Notes under the pieces: generated by a model
Seen by the model: the letters and a program-made list of their open reading frames with translations, nothing else
What the model was told of the DNA's origin: nothing
Databases searched by the model: none
Program-made: the position numbers and the translations under genes
From: JBGSUZ01 sp964404895
GTDB taxonomy: Bacteria > Bacillota > Clostridia > Peptostreptococcales > Acidaminobacteraceae
Reading direction: 5' to 3'
NCBI GenBank assembly: GCA_964404895.1
Contig: CAYOLV010000001.1
Location: 682,001-746,000, forward strand
DNA: 64,000 bases
Shown here: positions 18,760-27,351 of the stretch, in pieces
Numbering within the stretch: position 1 is the first letter of the stretch
Layout: every line of letters begins with the position of its first letter

Positions 18760-20973
18760 AACAGTTATGTTTGCGACTATGACCCAGTTAACAAAACTAA
18801 AACCACATCATTCCTAGCAACAGGAACTAGCGGTGCTGAAAAACAGCTGACTGAGACCTATGACCAATGGGACAGACTTGTTAAAAGAACCGCCTACCCA
18901 ACTGGAACTGAGCAGGACAAACTAGAAGAACGCATTAACTACGACTATGTAGGCAATGTGTTAGATGTTACCAATCCCAAGGGTGAAACAACCCGTTACA
19001 CATACTCACCAGCCAATGAACTTATCAAAGTGACTGAGCCAAGCGGAGACGTAGTGGACTACTCTTACAACAGTTTTGGTGGGCTTACTGAACAAAAACA
19101 GTATGAGGGTGCGAAAGCTTTTACCAAGAGTAAAAACTACGATGAACGCGGCGTTTTAACCCAGTTAACCGAAGCAAACGGTAGAATCAGCAAATTCATT
19201 TGCAATGCCATGGGTCTGCCAATAGAAATTAACGAAGCAGGCAGCCGTACTAAAAAACTGAGCTATGACACCCTAAACCGCATCACACAAATAAGTAGCG
19301 GTGACTAAAGTCTCAAAACCAGCTATGGAACTTATGGCGTAGAAAAACTAGAAAGCCTAAAATCTGGGCTAGCCACATCCACCCTAAATTTCGGTTATAA
19401 CCAAAGAGGTCTTATTTCTGAAAGCACAAGAAACGGCAAAACCACCCGCTTTGAATACGACCTAGCAGGCAACGTGACCAAAATGACTACCCCAGAAAAG
19501 CTGGTACAAAGCTACACCTATAACCTGCGGGAACAGGTCGAAAGCCTCACTGCAGATGATAAAGCCTTCACCTACGCCTACTATCCAAACGGTCTGCTAA
19601 AAAGCACCACATACCCATCATTTAAAACAGGGGTAACCCTCAGCTGTACCTATAGCTACGACAACGCTAAGCGGCTCGTTGAAATGAGCTATATGAAAAA
19701 CTGTGAACCTTATGTAAAATATAATTACCAGTATGACCTAAACGGGAACATCGTCGGTGAAAAGGTTAACGATGTTTTAGAAAAGACCTACACCTTCAAC
19801 AAACGCGGACAACTTGCAAGCAGCACATTCAAAGACAAAGGCACCCGCACTTACGCCTACGACAGCCGTGGTAACCGCACCAAAGCTACAGGCCCAGTGA
19901 CAGAGTTCAAGGACAAGACCGAAACCGCCTACAGCTGGGACGCGTGGGACAGACTCTCAAACGTCAAACAGGGCGAAGAAACCCTAGCCAGTTTCAAATA
20001 TGACCCATCCGGCATACGCTACGCCAAAACCACAGAAATGGGCACCACCACCTACAACTGTGACAACATGGGCAGAGTCATAACGGAATACAACGAAGAG
20101 GGTATAAGAGCTCAAAACGTATGGGGCAATGGCATTCTAGCAAGAAAAGTGGACGGGGCAACCTATTACTACCTCACCAACACCCACGGCGACGTCATGG
20201 AAATACTGGACGAGTCTGGAAAAACAGTGAACCGCTATAAATACGATGAGTGGGGTAACGCCATAGAAGCCGTCGAAACCATAGAAAATCCAATCCGCTT
20301 TGCCGGGGAATATTTCGATGAAGAAACTGGCCTCTATTACCTCCGTGCCCGCTACTACGACCCAAGCCTAGCAAGGTTCATCAGCAAAGACAGTTACGAA
20401 GGTCAAGTAACGAACCCGCAGAGTTTAAACCAGTATACTTATTGTGATAACAACCCAATTATGTTTGTGGATCCGACTGGGCGTGATCCAGAAGACCATG
20501 GAGACAAGCAAATTAATATCGATCCAGGTACAATTATAAGTATAATGGATCTTACACCTATAGGATGGGCAATTACAGCAGCTGAACTAAAGGGAGCAGA
20601 CCTTCCTAGGAATAAAACTATAGATAAAATTATCTTTATGCTTGGGATTAAAACACTTGCTAAGGATGGCATTGAGTTAGGTGTTAAGAATGGTTTAAAA
20701 ACTGATGGGTTGGTGAAGAATAGCTCATGGAACACCAAAGGTTCTTTTGGAGGAAAATCTTTACAGAAACACTTTGAAAAGCATGGTAGAGAGGTAGGTG
20801 CAGAAAGTGTTGAGCAATATTTAAGGAAAGCAGAAGCATTTAAGCAAAATCTAAAGGGTGCCAAAACAAGTAAAGTAGAGGGTTCGGTAGACGGAGTTAT
20901 CAGATATAAGAAACTTGGGAAATATATAGATTTAGCTCCTGATGGAACTATTGTTTCATTTGGAAAACTGTAG
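18760..20973 (+). pseudogene. Orphan 5'-truncated RHS fragment with toxin tip 2 (BECR-RNase-like)
   Basis: Homology to the full-length RHS gene starts abruptly at NSYVCDYDP, without a start codon or ribosome-binding site. The frame is open to 19306-19308, where TAA replaces a GAA codon, and continues in the same frame to 20973. It keeps YD repeats, the RHS core, DPTGRDPEDHGD and the pretoxin linker, then a different tip of about 100 residues. The tip contains KHFEKHGREVGAESVEQYL and ends GKYIDLAPDGTIVSFGKL. A His/HG motif plus a terminal DGTIxSF strand resembles CdiA-type tRNases of the BECR fold; that is inference. Probably a reserve tip, usable only after recombination into a complete RHS gene. 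Confidence 0.8.
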
Positions 20974-20989
20974 AAAGGTGAAAATCAAT

Positions 20990-21331
20990 ATGGATAGATG
21001 GAAAGATATAAAAATAAATTGTATAGCTGAAATAAATAGGATTGTCACTATATTTGAAGTGTGGTCTTATGAAAAAATCCCGTATGGAAAGTTTAAAATA
21101 AAAATATTGGAGAGTTGTAGGGGCGGATTTATAGGTATACCTAATATTGCAATAAAAAATTTAGAAGATGGTACACCAGAGTGGATATCTGGATTAGGAA
21201 ATACAGTAGATGAAGCATTACGTGATGCAATAGAAAATCTTATGAGTTCAATAGAAACATATGCTATATGGGATGAAAATGGAATGATAGATTCAGCCTA
21301 TTTTGAATGGGCGGAACCACATGATTTTTAA
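20990..21331 (+). CDS. Putative immunity protein for toxin tip 2
   Basis: About 113 residues, alpha/beta in appearance. It begins MDRWKDIKINC and contains WSYEKIPYGKFKI and GLGNTVDEALRDAIENLMS. AAAGGTGA precedes ATG 20990, 16 bp after the toxin stop; the upstream in-frame ATG at 20942 lies inside the toxin gene and lacks a ribosome-binding site. Soluble, no signal. Immunity to the BECR-like tip is inferred from position. The frame is intact although the upstream RHS fragment is not, consistent with selection to keep protection. Confidence 0.68.
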   Translation: MDRWKDIKINCIAEINRIVTIFEVWSYEKIPYGKFKIKILESCRGGFIGIPNIAIKNLEDGTPEWISGLGNTVDEALRDAIENLMSSIETYAIWDENGMIDSAYFEWAEPHDF

Positions 21332-21380
21332 AGAATTGCTAATATTCCGCACTTTAACATCGCTTGTGATATGTTCTAAT

Positions 21381-21423
21381 AAAATAGATAGTAGCAGGTA
21401 AGTTTGCTGCTACTATCTATTTT
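21381..21423 (+). terminator. Terminator after immunity gene 2
   Basis: A perfect 17-bp inverted repeat (21381-21397 and 21407-21423) with a 9-nt loop. It starts AAAATAGATAG and ends CTATCTATTTT. The A/T-rich ends make it usable on both strands. Confidence 0.85.
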
Positions 21424-21448
21424 ATAATTACTGTTTCTGACCACGAGG

Positions 21449-21706
21449 GTGCGGGTAATACTTGCAAAATGGTTTATTCTAGCAGCAGGAACAGGGCCGT
21501 GGACAAAAGCAGAAAAGAAAGAGTTGTTAGAAACAGGGAAAGTTAAAGGATATCAGGGGCATCACGTGAATAGTGTTAAAGATAATGCAGAAATGGCGGG
21601 TAATCCAGATAACATTAAGTTTGTAAAAGGAAGAACGGATCATCTGGCTGAACATGGAGGTAATTTTAGAAATCCTACTTATGGAAATTTAATATCACGA
21701 GAATAA
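21449..21706 (+). pseudogene. Free-standing GHH/HNH nuclease toxin tip (orphan module)
   Basis: The frame encodes WTKAEKKELLETGKVKGY, then GHHVNSV, AGNPDNIKF and DHLAEHGGNF. These are features of the GHH/HNH-Endo VII nuclease toxin domains found at the ends of RHS, CdiA and LXG proteins; predicted catalytic His residues are in GHH, with further His in the HLAEHGG segment. No RHS sequence, pretoxin linker, convincing start codon or ribosome-binding site precedes it (GTG 21449 is the first possible start). It looks like a tip detached from its chassis. The downstream SUKH gene is a known partner class for HNH toxins. Confidence 0.75.
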
Positions 21707-21726
21707 ACTATCGCGGAGGAATGTGT

Positions 21727-22317
21727 ATGAATAATGAGTTTGAATTGCTCTTCAAGCTTTTAAGAGAAAGGGAAAAGTGTGGAATAAAAACACTTGAAAG
21801 AGGAACTGAGCTAATTTGTAGCGTACCACTTTTAGCTCCAAAAGCTTGGTTACACACAATATATGCAAAATTATCGGATGAACAGATAAATAGTATTCTA
21901 AAGGATTCTATAATTGAATTTCCAGAAGACTATATTGAATTTCTTAAACGAGCAAATGGGATAAATGTTTTTTCGGACAATTTAAGTATATGGGGATTAC
22001 GGACTTCATATTCTAGGGAAGGTGATGATTCGGTTCAACCATATGATGTATTAGCATTGAATGAGGAGGAAATCAGAAAATCACCCAATGGCTGGTTTTA
22101 CTTTGGTAGTTATTCTTGGGATGGTTCTGAAATGCTATATGATTTAAAAAGTGATAACAAAAAAGTCTATAGATGCCTAAATGGTTCAAAAAATGTCATT
22201 CAAGAATGGGCTGATTTGTGGACATGGCTTTCATCAGAAATAGAAAGGATATCAAAACTATTTGATGATAATGGGTATGAGTATGATGAAAATGTTCCAA
22301 CTGTACCAAGTGAATAA
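21727..22317 (+). CDS. SUKH (SMI1/KNR4-like) immunity protein
   Basis: 196 residues. The SUKH domain is recognisable from FPEDYIEFLKRANGINVF, LSIWGLRT, WFYFGSYSWDGSEMLYDL and the closing VIQEWADLWTWLSSE. SUKH proteins bind and neutralise nuclease toxins, frequently of the HNH class. GGAGGA at 21715-21720 sits 6 bp before ATG 21727, which is better spaced than the in-frame ATG at 21721. It is the intact partner of the orphan GHH tip 20 bp upstream and is followed by a strong terminator. Confidence 0.88.
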   Translation: MNNEFELLFKLLREREKCGIKTLERGTELICSVPLLAPKAWLHTIYAKLSDEQINSILKDSIIEFPEDYIEFLKRANGINVFSDNLSIWGLRTSYSREGDDSVQPYDVLALNEEEIRKSPNGWFYFGSYSWDGSEMLYDLKSDNKKVYRCLNGSKNVIQEWADLWTWLSSEIERISKLFDDNGYEYDENVPTVPSE

Positions 22318-22335
22318 TCTGAAATAGAATCTTTT

Positions 22336-22372
22336 AAGAGCTTCTTCATCGACTAGAAGAAGCTCTTTTTTT
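22336..22372 (+). terminator. Cassette terminator T2
   Basis: A perfect 10-bp stem, GAGCTTCTTC (22338-22347) with GAAGAAGCTC (22356-22365), followed by seven T. It is the same element as T1 and T3. Confidence 0.88.
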
Positions 22373-22425
22373 GGACTTTACAAAATAAGGCACTAGAAAC
22401 GGCAAAAATACACGCTTTTAATATA

Positions 22426-23769
22426 ACCTATAGCTACGACAACGCCAAACGGCTTATCGAAATGAGCTATATGAAAAACGGCGAACCTTATGTAAAGTAT
22501 AACTATGATTACGATCCAAACGGGAACATCATCGGTGAAAAGGTTAATGATGTTCTCGAAAAGTCATACACCTTCAACAACCGTGGACAGCTTGCAAGCA
22601 GCACATTCAAAGACAAAGGCACCCGCACCTACGCCTACGACAGCCGTGGCAACCGCACCAAAGCCACAGGCCCAGTGACAGAATTCAAAGACAGAACCGA
22701 AACCGCCTACAGCTGGGACGCATGGGACAGACTCTCAAACGTCAAACAAGGCGAAGAAACCCTAGCCAGCTTCCAATATGACGCGACTGGCATACGTTAC
22801 TCCAAAACCACAGAAACGGGCACCACCACCTACAACTGTGACAACATGGGCAGAGTCATAACGGAATACACCGAAGATGGTATAAAAGCTCAGAACATAT
22901 GGGGCAACGGGATCCTAGCAAGAAAAGTGGACGGGGCAACCTATTATTACCTCACCAATACCCACGGCGACGTCATGGAAATACTGGACGAGTCGGGCAA
23001 AACAGTGAACCGCTATAAATACGATGAGTGGGGCAATGCCATAGAAGCAGTCGAAACCATAGAAAACCCAATCCGCTTCGCCGGGGAATATTTCGATGAA
23101 GAAACAGGACTCTACTATCTCCGTGCCCGCTACTACGACCCAAGCCTAGCAAGGTTCATCAGCAAGGACAGTTACGAAGGTCAAGTGACGAACCCGCAGA
23201 GTTTAAACCAGTATACCTATTGTGATAATAACCCAGTGATGTTTGTGGATCCGACGGGGCATGATCCAGAGGACCATGGAGACAAGTATATTAATATCGA
23301 TCCGGGTACAATTATAAGTATAATGGATCTTACACCTATAGGATGGGCAATTATAGCAGCTGAACTGAAAGGTGCAAAACTACCTAGGAATGGCACTCTG
23401 GATAAACTCACTTATGCGCTAGCTGTTAAAGCTCTGGCTAAGAATGGAATTGAGTTAGGAGTTAAGACTGTCGCCAAGGGTTTGGCAAAAGCTCTTCCTG
23501 AAAGTAGATTTATTACTAGTTCAGTGCAAAAGGAATTAAAAAAAATGGGTTTAGACAAAAAATTCCAAAATGCAATGGAAAAAGGATTAGCACCTAGAAG
23601 AGAGGGAACATCTGGCATAATTGAATTATTTGGAAATGAAATTATTAACAAAGGCGGATATGAATATATTTATAAAATCAAAGTACCAACAGCTGGCGGA
23701 CATACAAGGGTTTATGGTCGTATTGGAGAAGATGGAGAATTGATATTTGATTTAATAATTAAAAAATGA
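22426..23769 (+). pseudogene. Orphan 5'-truncated RHS fragment with toxin tip 4
   Basis: Homology to the RHS gene begins at TYSYDNAKRL, just after cassette terminator T2. About 35 bp upstream, ACGGCAAAA followed by CACGCTTT resembles an earlier YD repeat, suggesting a deletion joint. There is no ribosome-binding site; the first ATG is 22462, inside a YD repeat. The fragment keeps the last YD repeats, the RHS core and a pretoxin linker identical in DNA to that of the full gene, then a unique tip of about 100 residues (VAKGLAKALPESRF to DGELIFDLIIKK). The tip ends with strands KVPTAGGHTRVYGRIGEDG. Its family is not recognised; a small RNase is one option. Confidence 0.8.
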
Positions 23770-23782
23770 GGTGATAGTAATA

Positions 23783-24115
23783 ATGGGATTAGAGAAGGTT
23801 GAAACACTATTTAACGAAATCTTCGAGTTTGATAAATTTGTAATAGATTCAAAGAAATATATAGAAGATACGCTACAAGAGAGTGATACGAATTTCCTAT
23901 CTGAAGAATTTGAAGATGACTGTTGTTTTCTTAAACAATTGAATGTTGTCTACGCTAAGACTCAGTTGTTCGTAAATGTATGTGAGAGAGAGCCGTATTT
24001 TAGACTTCAGTTTTATCTGTATAATCAATACAATTCTGAAAATCCCCAATATATTTACGAATTAGAGTATGATTCTACTGGAAATTTTTCAGATGAGTAC
24101 TTTTTAGAGTACTGA
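23783..24115 (+). CDS. Putative immunity protein for toxin tip 4
   Basis: 110 residues, acidic (EFEDDCCF, many Asp/Glu), no signal or membrane segment, no family recognised. GAGGTGAT overlapping the toxin stop lies 7 bp before ATG 23783; GTG 23771 is too close to that site. Position right after the tip and intact reading frame suggest a cognate immunity role. Confidence 0.65.
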   Translation: MGLEKVETLFNEIFEFDKFVIDSKKYIEDTLQESDTNFLSEEFEDDCCFLKQLNVVYAKTQLFVNVCEREPYFRLQFYLYNQYNSENPQYIYELEYDSTGNFSDEYFLEY

Positions 24116-24225
24116 TATAATCAAAGTGGGTTAATACGGATTCGACACAATACAAAAACGTTCCAAAATTGTTTTAAATTTTAAAGTCAAAAGATTTGCG
24201 ATAACATTCAAGAATTTAACTTTAT

Positions 24226-24421
24226 AAGAGAAAGAAATATCAATATTAAAACGGACTATCAAAATGGACAGCTTGCGCAAGCAGTACTTTATGCGTTTGA
24301 TATTTCGGAATGAATGTAAAGGGTTAGAGGTAAATTCTGGCATCAATGAAATGAAAAGCATTACTGTAAATTTTAAGAGCTTCTTCATCGCCTTGAGGAA
24401 GCTCTTTTTTTAGGATTTTCA
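24226..24421 (+). repeat. Cassette-boundary repeat, copy 2
   Basis: Second copy of the segment at 18552-18743. The first 88 bp encode the same protein remnant (RERNINIKTDYQNGQLAQ, stop at 24311-24313). The shared untranslated stretch and the cassette terminator follow. Upstream of it, TTTAAAGTCAAA is also shared with copy 1, but the middle of the old gene is deleted here. Confidence 0.75.
24375..24410 (+). terminator. Cassette terminator T3
   Basis: AGAGCTTC with GGAAGCTCT, followed by T. It is homologous to T1 and T2 and probably ends the immunity-4 transcript. Confidence 0.82.
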
Positions 24422-24437
24422 AAAGTATAAATTAAGT

Positions 24438-24533
24438 AGCAAAAAAATCAAAGCAATGACAAAATATGCAAGAAGTGTAGACGATAATGCCGGCAAAGAA
24501 TTAAAAGATAATGGCATAATAGGATATACATAG
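24438..24533 (+). pseudogene. Toxin-tip remnant 5
   Basis: An open stretch of about 31 codons, SKKIKAMTKYARSVDDNAG to a TAG at 24531, has no start codon and lies 43 bp before an intact small gene. By analogy with the other modules it is probably the last piece of a lost toxin tip. It is too short to assign. Confidence 0.35.
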
Positions 24534-24576
24534 GAAGTTTTAAAAAAACGCATAAGTAAACTCGGAGGTGTGACAA

Positions 24577-24888
24577 ATGACAGATTGGATTAAAAAATGG
24601 TGTGATGAGAATAATGCTTTAAGCAGGACTTTAGAGATTTTTTGGGAGTGTTTCGAAAATTATTCAAATGAACACTATGAAGAATATATAACCGTATTTC
24701 CTGATGGGAAAGACAATGTTATTGCAAAATTTGATAGAATTTCATATCAGTTAGACTTGCCAGATTTTTCACGAGAACTAATAGCTATCATTATGGATAT
24801 TTACATAGGTGAAGAGATAGTGGGTTGGTTTAAACCGTTATATTTGTTGAATGGTGAACTAGATGATGTATACTTTGTAATTGAATAA
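24577..24888 (+). CDS. Orphan immunity-like protein (module 5)
   Basis: 103 residues, acidic, single domain, no signal. It begins MTDWIKKWCDENNALS and contains HYEEYITVFPDGKD and GWFKPLYLLNGELDDVY. CGGAGGTG precedes ATG 24577 at good spacing. No family recognised. It occupies the immunity position behind a toxin stub, so it is probably an immunity gene kept after its toxin was lost. Closed by a strong hairpin terminator. Confidence 0.6.
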   Translation: MTDWIKKWCDENNALSRTLEIFWECFENYSNEHYEEYITVFPDGKDNVIAKFDRISYQLDLPDFSRELIAIIMDIYIGEEIVGWFKPLYLLNGELDDVYFVIE

Positions 24889-24947
24889 TCAAGATTACTT
24901 ATATCTCCAATAAATCGATCTTTCGGAGTTTTTAACATATTATTAAA

Positions 24948-24990
24948 AAAAGCAGTGACAAAAAGTAACCCACTTTTTATCACTGCTTTT
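24948..24990. terminator. Bidirectional terminator closing the toxin island
   Basis: 19-bp arms with one mismatch (24948-24966 and 24972-24990) around a 5-nt loop, with AAAAGCAGTGA at one end and TCACTGCTTTT at the other. It serves both the island and the convergent metallopeptidase gene. Confidence 0.88.
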
Positions 24991-25016
24991 AAAATTCTCC
25001 TCAAACGCCCAACAAT

Positions 25017-25373
25017 CTACTCCGACCGCTTCGTATTCCCCAAAAAAGCCATAGCTTCTTTATAATCAGGACAAAGCTTCCCCATCAGTCGCCAAAAAGA
25101 GCGGTCGTGGTTCAAATGAACCAAGTGGCACATTTCATGTATGATCACGTAGTCCACAATCTCCTTAGGCAGGAGGGCGAGGCGCCAGTTGAAGGTCAGC
25201 TCTCTTTTGCCGTTGCAGCTGCCCCAGCGGACCCTGGAGTCTTCTAGGACGAAACCTTTAGGCTTCACCTTGAAGTCAGACTGGTACTCCGCAATTTTTT
25301 TCGTTATATAAGGTTTTAGTGCCTTCATACACTTAGATTTTAGTTCAGCTGTTTCCAGCAATTCTTCTGACAT
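25017..25373 (-). CDS. Short YgjP-like (DUF45) metallopeptidase
   Basis: 118 residues. It carries the zinc-peptidase motif HExxH in IIHEMCHLVHLNHDRSFW plus the family stretch RVRWGSCNGKRELTFNWRL. YgjP/WLM-type proteins are normally near 160-240 residues, so this one keeps only the catalytic C-terminal half. GAGGA 7 bp before ATG 25373 and the tRNA gene just upstream show that the short form is the real reading frame. Function unknown; the metal site looks intact. Confidence 0.85.
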   Translation of the reverse strand: MSEELLETAELKSKCMKALKPYITKKIAEYQSDFKVKPKGFVLEDSRVRWGSCNGKRELTFNWRLALLPKEIVDYVIIHEMCHLVHLNHDRSFWRLMGKLCPDYKEAMAFLGNTKRSE

Positions 25374-25395
25374 GTTTTTTCCTCAAAAAATAAAA

Positions 25396-25469
25396 TGGAG
25401 CGGGTGAAGGGAATCGAACCCTCGTAGCTAGCTTGGGAAGCTAGAGCTCTGCCATTGAGCTACACCCGC
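25396..25469 (-). tRNA. tRNA-Gly (anticodon CCC)
   Basis: The minus strand starts GCGGGTGTAGCTCAATGGC and folds as a cloverleaf. The anticodon stem CTAGC/GCTAG encloses loop TTCCCAA, giving anticodon CCC. The T arm carries GGTTCGATTCC, and the CCA end is encoded. It reads GGG glycine codons. Confidence 0.95.
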
Positions 25470-25583
25470 ATAGAAAAATTTCCTACTGGACTATTGTACC
25501 TGAAAAAAGGTCAATTGAAAAGCAGGAAATTTATTTTATTATTTAAATTGAAAATCTAAATCGTTTTAAATAAGCTCGCAGAC

Positions 25584-27185
25584 CTATCTTGGCGAAACTT
25601 CCGAAAGGACAAGTCCCTTATTTCGCTCTTCAATTTGACGAATAGACCATTCATTTTGGAAGAGGAGGACAGGGCGTTCTCTTTCGTCCAGAACCACCAT
25701 GGTGTCCATTGTCAGAGACAAATTGCTTCTGTCAAAGTTCTCGTTGGTAATCCAGCGAATGTATCTGTAAGCTTGTCTTTCCATCAAAATATCTGCGCCG
25801 TACTCGTTTTTAAGTCTGTATTCCAAAACTTCAAATTGAAGAACGCCAACAACCCCAATAATCAGTTCTTCTGTGCCGATGTTAGGGCGTTTGAAGACTT
25901 GAATAGAACCTTCTTCAGAAAGCTGAGAGACCCCTTTGAGGAATTGTTTTCTTTTAAGGGCGTTCTTGGTATATACTTTTGCAAAGTGTTCAGGGGCGAA
26001 AGATGGAATACCTTCGTACTGGAGCTTTGAAGCGTCCATTGAAAGGGTGTCCCCAATTCTGAAAATACCCGGGTCGTGTATGCCGATGATATCCCCTGGG
26101 TAAGCTGTGTCTACAATGACACGATCTTGCGCCATGAATTGTTGTGGCTGAGCCAAACGGACTTTCTTATTTTCCTGAACATGGTTGACCTGCATGCCTT
26201 TTTCAAATTTACCAGAGCAAATTCTTAGGAAGGCAATACGGTCTCTATGAGTAGGGTTCATATTGGCTTGAATTTTAAAAATAAAGCCAGAGAAGTTGTC
26301 ATTCATAGGGTCGATAGGACCCAAGTTGCTTTCTCTCGGTTGTGGTGGTGTTGAAATTTCAAGGAATGACTTGAGGAAAGGCTCAACACCGAAGTTGGTG
26401 AGGGCACTACCAAAGAACATCGGCGACAATTCTCCTGCAAGGACTTGGTCAATGTCAAAATTGTCCCCAGCGCAATCTAAAAGCTCAATATCGCTGAGAA
26501 GCTGGTCATGTAAAATATCCCCTAACATGCCTCTGAATTTAGGGTCGTTTAAGTCACCCATTTCAGATGTAGCAATAGATTGACCGTGGTTTCCATCGCC
26601 AAAAAGTTCGATTTCGCTTTTCTGACGGTTGAAGACGCCCTTAAAGTTTCTGCCAGAACCAATAGGCCAGTTCACAGGGTACGAACGAATGCCAAGGCTT
26701 TTTTCAATGTCTTCCATCAGTTCAAAAGGATCTTTCCCCTGACGATCCATTTTGTTAACAAATGTAAAAATTGGAATGCCTCTCATTTTACAAACTTTGA
26801 AAAGTTTCTTCGTTTGTTCTTCCACACCCTTAGCGCCGTCCACGACCATGATAGCGCTGTCCGCTGCCATAAGGGTTCTGTAAGTGTCTTCCGAGAAGTC
26901 TTGGTGACCAGGTGTGTCCAATATATTGATGCAGTAACCGTCGTAGTCAAATTGAAGAACGGAAGAAGTGACCGAGATCCCTCTTTGTTTTTCAATTTCC
27001 ATCCAGTCAGAAACAGCGTGTTTCTGTGAACGACGAGATTTGACCGAGCCCGCCATATGGATAGCGCCTCCGTAAAGGAGGAATTTTTCTGTTAAAGTTG
27101 TTTTACCCGCATCCGGGTGGGAAATGATGGCGAAGGTTCTTCTTCTTTGAACCTCTTCAACCAATTGTTTATTCATTTCAGACAT
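25584..27185 (-). CDS. prfC: Peptide chain release factor 3
   Basis: About 533 residues, the usual length. A ribosome-dependent GTPase that removes RF1/RF2 after peptide release. Visible motifs: P-loop SHPDAGKTTLTEK, switch I region with KQRGISVTSS, DTPGHQDFSEDTYR, and NKMD in FVNKMDRQGKDPFEL. The gap between P-loop and switch I (GGAIHMAGSVKSRRSQKHAVSDW) is the RF3 signature that separates it from EF-G. AAGGAAG lies directly before ATG 27191 but 6 bp before ATG 27185, so the latter is the likely start. Single gene. Confidence 0.96.
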   Translation of the reverse strand: MSEMNKQLVEEVQRRRTFAIISHPDAGKTTLTEKFLLYGGAIHMAGSVKSRRSQKHAVSDWMEIEKQRGISVTSSVLQFDYDGYCINILDTPGHQDFSEDTYRTLMAADSAIMVVDGAKGVEEQTKKLFKVCKMRGIPIFTFVNKMDRQGKDPFELMEDIEKSLGIRSYPVNWPIGSGRNFKGVFNRQKSEIELFGDGNHGQSIATSEMGDLNDPKFRGMLGDILHDQLLSDIELLDCAGDNFDIDQVLAGELSPMFFGSALTNFGVEPFLKSFLEISTPPQPRESNLGPIDPMNDNFSGFIFKIQANMNPTHRDRIAFLRICSGKFEKGMQVNHVQENKKVRLAQPQQFMAQDRVIVDTAYPGDIIGIHDPGIFRIGDTLSMDASKLQYEGIPSFAPEHFAKVYTKNALKRKQFLKGVSQLSEEGSIQVFKRPNIGTEELIIGVVGVLQFEVLEYRLKNEYGADILMERQAYRYIRWITNENFDRSNLSLTMDTMVVLDERERPVLLFQNEWSIRQIEERNKGLVLSEVSPR

Positions 27186-27351
27186 GTTCATCTTCCTTAT
27201 CTATGGCGTATACAAACAAAAAGCCAACACAATTGTCGGCTTGAATTCACATGATGTTGACTTTAAAATTTTATCTATAAATCGGCATTCTGTCAATCGA
27301 AAGCTGTGATACAATAAGGTAGTAGAGTAATTTTAGTTTGGAGAGCAAATT

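Noticed and set aside
20439..20864. 141-codon minus-strand frame inside RHS fragment 2
   Set aside because: Shadow that reappears in shorter form opposite the other RHS copies; low-complexity hydrophobic composition, no start signals.
25396..25469. tRNA-Gly as integration site of the toxin island
   Set aside because: No integrase, no repeat of the tRNA 3' end found near 9.5 kb, and the island ends in a plain terminator 400 bp away.
26580..27029. 149-codon frame on the plus strand inside prfC
   Set aside because: Antisense shadow of a highly conserved gene, with no ribosome-binding site and no domain.
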